Below, one piece after another: positions 60,246-64,000 of a DNA stretch of 64,000 nt (within the stretch, counting starts at the first letter, position 1; every line of letters begins with the position of its first letter). Position numbers and translations under genes: made by a program. The DNA lies in NCBI GenBank assembly GCA_018433675.1, contig JAHDQS010000024.1, positions 32,399 through 96,398 on the forward strand. The letters run 5' to 3'. The DNA is from Clostridia bacterium. Lineage in GTDB: Bacteria > Bacillota > Peptococcia > DRI-13 > SM3-B62. The notes under the pieces are model-generated. The model saw only the letters and a program-made list of their open reading frames with translations, had not been told where the DNA came from and searched no databases.

Positions 60246-60633
60246 ATAAGCAAGCTATTTCACTCACTGCGTTGATTATAGCACCACCGGCACCATTAGT
60301 CAATCGCTGGCGAGCGTCTCCCCTTTTTTCGATTTGTCCATGCTGCGCGCACATCGTTTTCTGATATTTTACTCCCCCTTAACAGAGAAAAGTTTTTTCA
60401 CAATCACAATATTTGTGGATAATGTGCACAACTCTGTTGATAACCTCAACTTAAACTTTTGTTAATGTGGATAAATAAAAAATGCCTCTAAATTTTTCTC
60501 GCATTATGGCAAATTCTTACTTGACAGCTCTCAAATTGGGTAATTTTGTCGAAGAACACCATTATCAGACAAATACCGAGGTCTTTTTATGTCTTTGTTT
60601 AACAATATAGGACTAATGTCTTGTTAAAAAACA
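60246..60633. other. Intergenic region with a cluster of DnaA-box-like sites
   Basis: About 390 bases without a gene. TGTGGATAA, the reverse complement of the DnaA box TTATCCACA, occurs exactly at 60414-60422 and 60476-60484, and once with one mismatch at 60435-60443, all in the same direction within 71 bases of AT-rich DNA. The bases to either side show no RNA or repeat I can name; the csp promoter must lie in the part near 60246. Confidence 0.5.
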
Positions 60634-60653
60634 AAAAAAACACCCTAAGGTGT
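60634..60653 (-). terminator. Terminator of the flagellar operon
   Basis: On the minus strand ACACC-TTAG-GGTGT is followed by eight T, 20 bases behind the stop at 60673. Confidence 0.8.
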
Positions 60654-60672
60654 CAAATAAGCCTTTTGTCCT

Positions 60673-61176
60673 CTATTTCGAATAATCTATAAAAACCCCA
60701 TCCTCACAACGCGGCTCTTCTGTATAGGCCTTGCGCGCTTTTTTTTGCTTATGTATCCCCGCCAAATGCCCTGCCGTTTCCTTAATTCTTTGACGCAAGG
60801 TTTTTTCGTTTTCCCGGTCGTGACCTTTGATCTTTCCTATCACCTCAGAAAGCCTCGCCAACGAAGCGGACAGGGCCTCAACACCATCACCACCCATACG
60901 TGCCTTGATCTCCTTGATGCTGAACTCATTCAACTCCAGGGAGGTACAGACCTCCCCTTTCAAATCGCTGAGCTTTTCGTTCTGCTCTTCAAGGATTTCA
61001 ATAATCCCCTGCCTTTTGGCAATCAAATCCAGCAGGGTACTTGTATCCACTTCCTTCTCCTGCAGAACCTTTTCCTGCTCAAGAACCAACTTGTACATTT
61101 TCTCATACTGAGGTGTCTGTTCATCATATCCCTGCGCCAAACGCTGCAGGACAAAATTCAAAACATTCTCTTTCAA
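60673..61176 (-). CDS. FlgN/FliT-like flagellar export chaperone
   Basis: A 167-residue, almost fully helical protein with coiled-coil character (YEKMYKLVLEQEKVLQEKEVDTSTLLDLIAKRQGIIEILEEQNEKLSDLKGEV), as in FlgN/FliT chaperones. It follows fliS by three bases, the place of fliT in Firmicutes. It probably keeps hook-associated or cap proteins soluble before export. Primary sequence is poorly conserved in this family, so naming rests on position and helical profile. Confidence 0.65.
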   Translation of the reverse strand: MKENVLNFVLQRLAQGYDEQTPQYEKMYKLVLEQEKVLQEKEVDTSTLLDLIAKRQGIIEILEEQNEKLSDLKGEVCTSLELNEFSIKEIKARMGGDGVEALSASLARLSEVIGKIKGHDRENEKTLRQRIKETAGHLAGIHKQKKARKAYTEEPRCEDGVFIDYSK

Positions 61177-61179
61177 AAC

Positions 61180-61566
61180 CTACACCATACTTTCTTTTTT
61201 CGCTTTTTGCGCCGCTTCAGCCCAGGTTTCCCTCAGTTCGGTGAGAAAACCGGCAACCTCGTCGATAATATCTGTATCTTTCTTCACATTAGCCTGAACC
61301 AGCCGCCTATACATATAATCATACAGGGAATACAAGTTTTCCGCAATATCATAATCCATATTTAATGAGTTCATCAATTCCTCGATGATACGTTGTGATT
61401 TCACCAAATACATCCCTGCTTCTTCGATGTCTTTTCTTTGAATGGCCAATTTAGCCTGACGGCAAAACTTGATAGCCCCGTCATACAACATCAAAAAGAG
61501 CTTTTCCTGAGGTGTCGTATAAACTTGCTGCTGTCGGTACTGCTGATATGGATTCGGTAGGGCCAT
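61180..61566 (-). CDS. fliS: Flagellin export chaperone FliS
   Basis: The 128-residue protein starts MALPNPYQQYRQQQVYTTPQEKLFLMLYDGAIKFCRQA, typical of FliS, and ends in a helix rich in Ala and Lys. It binds the flagellin C-terminus and prevents early assembly. The ATG at 61566 gives the conserved N-terminus; AAAGGA lies nine bases before it. ATG at 61572 is possible. Confidence 0.93.
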   Translation of the reverse strand: MALPNPYQQYRQQQVYTTPQEKLFLMLYDGAIKFCRQAKLAIQRKDIEEAGMYLVKSQRIIEELMNSLNMDYDIAENLYSLYDYMYRRLVQANVKKDTDIIDEVAGFLTELRETWAEAAQKAKKESMV

Positions 61567-61602
61567 TTTCATCAATCCTTTCTCTTTTTAACTATATTAA
61601 CT

Positions 61603-63297
61603 TTATTCATTCTGTCCAAACATTTGAGTCAACCAGGAACTCTGCATGTTCATATTACTTATAGCTTGCTCCAAGGCGGTATATTTTGCCCAATACCTAT
61701 CTTCAACCGTTACAAGATAGTCATTTAGTCTATCCAACTTAGTATCCTTATCATCAATATCCCGTTCCAACTGGCTTATCCCACTGTTTTCTACTACAAA
61801 ATCCACCAAAATATTCGAGCTTACTTTCCTGTACAGCGCCGCATCATCACCGTAGCCCGCTTTATTAATAACAAGCTTCATACTATCAACAATGTTATCG
61901 TAAAGTCGTCTGACAAGACCGCTTTCGCTCCTCTTCTGCGCTATCTCTTCGCTGCTTAACTGCGACTCGGATTTATACAGCAACTCGCTGTCAGGGCTTT
62001 TAAACAATAACTCCAGCACTCCATCGGTATCCGTTTCAATCGCCTCTCTAAGCTTGCTTTCATTGACTACCAGTTTCCCTCCCATTGAACTGCTGGAATA
62101 TGTTTCTGTCGTAATTCCTATTTCAACGAGATAATCGAAGGCACCCTCTACCCCACTTACCTCTTGGTACATGCCTGAACGAAACTTCTGATAAGCCCCT
62201 TGTAGGATATTGTCGTTCCTGAGAAGCCCGCTTTTGGCCTTTTCCTCCCACTGTTCAATCTGGGTATCAGTCAGCTTCTCTCTTTGCTCATCGGTCAAAG
62301 GCAAATAATCTTTATACCTTGTTTCACCCAGTTCCTCTCCGAACGCATCGATCAATTCATTATAACTTTCAACAAAGTCCATTATTCTTTCGTAGATTTC
62401 ATCGGTGTTACTACCCACCGTTATGTTAGTGGCCCCTGTGCTTTTTAATGTAAGGTTGATACTATTGATTGTACAAGAATTACTGCTTTGCGAAATGTTA
62501 GCTGCTCCCCCAAAATCAAAAACGGCATTTTTTCCACTGTATTCCGTGCCATTTGCAAGATCCTGATAAGACCCTGCAACATCGTCATAATATTGCAGTT
62601 GCAACAGGCTGTCAGCCCCGGTTAGGAACTTTACTCCGCCTGTTAATGTACTGTTATCCTCAATGCTTATCGTACCCTCTTCACCAGTATCGGCTGTCTG
62701 GAGGAAAAACCTGTCCAAATCCTCGTCATATGAAGCGATAACTCCGATATCGGCAGCATTTATTTCAGACACAACATCTTCAATAGCTACATTGGCCAGG
62801 TTCGTTTTATTTATTGTCACCGAACCTGAATCGGTGGTAATAGTAAAGTTAACCGTATCCCCACCGGCAATGCCAAACTGGGAAGCCAGGTTGCTCTTTT
62901 CTCCGGAGGAAATCTCATTCTTACTGGCAGCCGACCAATTCTCAGCCAACTGAGTGACATTAAGACGGTATGTACCGTTTACGGCATCAGCATAAACTGT
63001 TGCCGCGGCGACCTCACTGTCCGCAACCTCTGCGTTTTTCACCCAAGTCAACCTATCGAGACTTGTATTAATCAAACTACCGGTTGTCGTCGTCTGAGCC
63101 AATCCAAAGCCTACCTTGCTATCTATTACAAAATTAGCCATTAGTTTATTTACCTCATGATAGCTTTCCTGAGTCCATTCCAAAACTTGTTTTTTCTGCT
63201 CGACACCCGTCAGTTTTGTCCTTTCGCTCTGCATAAGCTCCTTGATTATATTCTCCGTATCAAGTCCGGTAGCAAGCCCGCTCATTCTAACAACCAT
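61603..63297 (-). CDS. fliD: Flagellar filament cap protein FliD
   Basis: The 564-residue protein begins MVVRMSGLATGLDTENIIKELMQSERTKL, the conserved FliD N-terminus, and ends with heptad-like helices (DIDDKDTKLDRLNDYLVTVEDRYWAKYTALEQAISNMNMQSSWLTQMF). The middle, rich in Thr, Ser and Asn, forms the variable outer domains. It caps the filament and lets flagellin polymerise. The ATG at 63297 follows GGGGGTG. Confidence 0.95.
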   Translation of the reverse strand: MVVRMSGLATGLDTENIIKELMQSERTKLTGVEQKKQVLEWTQESYHEVNKLMANFVIDSKVGFGLAQTTTTGSLINTSLDRLTWVKNAEVADSEVAAATVYADAVNGTYRLNVTQLAENWSAASKNEISSGEKSNLASQFGIAGGDTVNFTITTDSGSVTINKTNLANVAIEDVVSEINAADIGVIASYDEDLDRFFLQTADTGEEGTISIEDNSTLTGGVKFLTGADSLLQLQYYDDVAGSYQDLANGTEYSGKNAVFDFGGAANISQSSNSCTINSINLTLKSTGATNITVGSNTDEIYERIMDFVESYNELIDAFGEELGETRYKDYLPLTDEQREKLTDTQIEQWEEKAKSGLLRNDNILQGAYQKFRSGMYQEVSGVEGAFDYLVEIGITTETYSSSSMGGKLVVNESKLREAIETDTDGVLELLFKSPDSELLYKSESQLSSEEIAQKRSESGLVRRLYDNIVDSMKLVINKAGYGDDAALYRKVSSNILVDFVVENSGISQLERDIDDKDTKLDRLNDYLVTVEDRYWAKYTALEQAISNMNMQSSWLTQMFGQNE

Positions 63298-63311
63298 CTG
63301 CAAACACCCCC

Positions 63312-63656
63312 TTAGATCTTTTCATCAACAATCAATCCGGCTGATTCCATCATTTTTGCCACCATATTGAGAATTTTTTCCGGCGGAATTTCCCTGATAA
63401 TCTCGTCATTCCTAATGACTTTAATCATAATTGCATGCGTCTGCTCATGAATAGAAAACTCCAACTTTGTATCGTACATCTCAAATACTTCGTTCGCTCT
63501 TTCGATAGCCTGTATTACTTTTCCCTCCGTACAAGCTTTTTCTCCCAAACCTCTACCAACATCATGCTTCGTGATGCCCTCCTGTGCCGAATTCTGCTTT
63601 GCCACAGGTTGCAGACTCTCAGGAGCCGTTACCGACGAAACCCCCTCAACTCGCAT
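63312..63656 (-). CDS. flaG: FlaG-family flagellar protein
   Basis: The 114-residue protein has the FlaG domain at its C-terminus (FEMYDTKLEFSIHEQTHAIMIKVIRNDEIIREIPPEKILNMVAKMMESAGLIVDEKI). FlaG limits filament length in some bacteria. The start at 63656 follows GGAGGGG by nine bases. An ATG at 63692 is in frame, but it abuts the -10 of the sigma-28 promoter and would not be on the transcript. Confidence 0.88.
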   Translation of the reverse strand: MRVEGVSSVTAPESLQPVAKQNSAQEGITKHDVGRGLGEKACTEGKVIQAIERANEVFEMYDTKLEFSIHEQTHAIMIKVIRNDEIIREIPPEKILNMVAKMMESAGLIVDEKI

Positions 63657-63692
63657 AACAGCTTTCCCCTCCGTCAATTTCCCTATACTCAT

Positions 63693-63719
63693 ATATCGGA
63701 CAAATTATGATTTTTTTTA
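63693..63719 (-). promoter_or_regulatory. Sigma-28 (SigD)-type promoter of flaG-fliD-fliS operon
   Basis: On the minus strand TAAA (63716-63719), 15 bases, TCCGATAT (63693-63700) matches the flagellar sigma consensus TAAA-N15-GCCGATAT with one difference. It lies 37 bases ahead of the flaG start chosen here. Confidence 0.75.
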
Positions 63720-63812
63720 GGGCTAATGAAGCTATTCTTATAATTATTTTTCGACACTCTGCCATCAAAAGCCTTGCGGATTTTCAGCAACATTGTTTTT
63801 TATTTTCACCGT

Positions 63813-63850
63813 AAAAAAAGACCCCGGGATAAACCCGGGATCCTTTTTTG
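63813..63850 (-). terminator. Terminator after flagellin gene
   Basis: On the minus strand ATCCCGGG-TTTA-TCCCGGGGTC is followed by seven T, behind the flagellin stop. Confidence 0.85.
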
Positions 63851-63861
63851 GATCAATGTTA

Positions 63862-64000
63862 TTACCGTAAAAGCTGCAGTACGCCTTCGGGCAACTGGTT
63901 GGCCTGAGCCAACATAGCCTGAGCTGCCTGGGAGAGGATGTTTTGCTTGGTGAATTCCATCATCTCTTTGGCCATGTCTACATCGCGAATACGGGACTCG
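63862..64000 (-). CDS. Flagellin, C-terminal part
   Basis: The 46 codons before the window edge read [44 protein letters not shown], the highly conserved D0 helix of flagellin that lines the filament core and binds FliS. The 5' part lies beyond the window. It is separated from flaG by a terminator and a sigma-28 promoter, so it is its own transcript. Confidence 0.95.
   Translation of the reverse strand, partial: ESRIRDVDMAKEMMEFTKQNILSQAAQAMLAQANQLPEGVLQLLR

Noticed and set aside
60414..60484. Chromosomal replication origin
   Set aside because: DnaA boxes are present but neither dnaA, dnaN, rpmH nor other origin genes are in the window; only a DnaA-box cluster is claimed.

Overview
The window reads as a chromosomal segment of an anaerobic, motile, probably spore-forming Firmicute of the class Clostridia. 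The pointers are a membrane pyrophosphatase of the K+-dependent type, a 2[4Fe-4S] ferredoxin, split transketolase, sigma-54, WhiA/YvcK/RapZ, a Spo0E-like phosphatase, SecG-esterase-Rnr-SmpB-tmRNA order and a flagellar filament-cap operon. Almost every housekeeping gene lies on the minus strand. No rRNA, tRNA or CRISPR array was seen; the only RNA gene is tmRNA.

Bases 1-13,200 are an accessory region. They hold a PemK/MazF-type toxin-antitoxin pair, a macro-domain gene with two exported proteins of unknown function, a Panacea (SocA-like) antitoxin with a MqsR-like toxin, an HNH nuclease gene, a group II intron placed directly behind a terminator hairpin, and a four-gene defence-like operon (C protein, m5C methyltransferase, DUF262 protein, HEPN protein). 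The region ends with a broken serine recombinase beside tmRNA. Several decayed genes fit a turnover zone.

Bases 13,228-24,400 carry ssrA, smpB, rnr and their usual neighbours. They are interrupted by a seven-gene operon (14,225-20,179): a Cys-rich HypB/UreG-like GTPase, an orphan ABC ATPase, a substrate-binding-like protein without a signal peptide, a SAM methyltransferase and a complete FecBCD-type importer. Its promoter carries two CGTTAT-N12-ATAACG palindromes that look like ModE sites, so a molybdate/tungstate role is proposed. Bases 24,400-33,800 hold hppA, secG, the glycolytic run gap-pgk-gpmI-eno (no tpiA), rpoN and ferredoxin. Bases 33,880-38,400 hold whiA-yvcK-rapZ, a Spo0E-like gene, a HAD phosphatase and a small membrane protein.

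A two-gene DUF5131/TcmP cassette (38,581-40,518) separates these from uvrC-uvrA-uvrB. A second small accessory patch (47,500-49,380) has a Phd/PIN toxin-antitoxin pair, a broken MNT nucleotidyltransferase, a broken KilA-N gene and a duplicated 3' end of the neighbouring PDZ gene. The rest is cell envelope and translation: PDZ protein, CtpA, FtsX/FtsE, transketolase halves, prfB with its programmed frameshift, secA, hpf and csp. The window closes with the sigma-28-type flagellar operon flaG-fliD-fliS-fliT and the 3' end of flagellin. A cluster of DnaA boxes sits in the gap before the flagellar genes.
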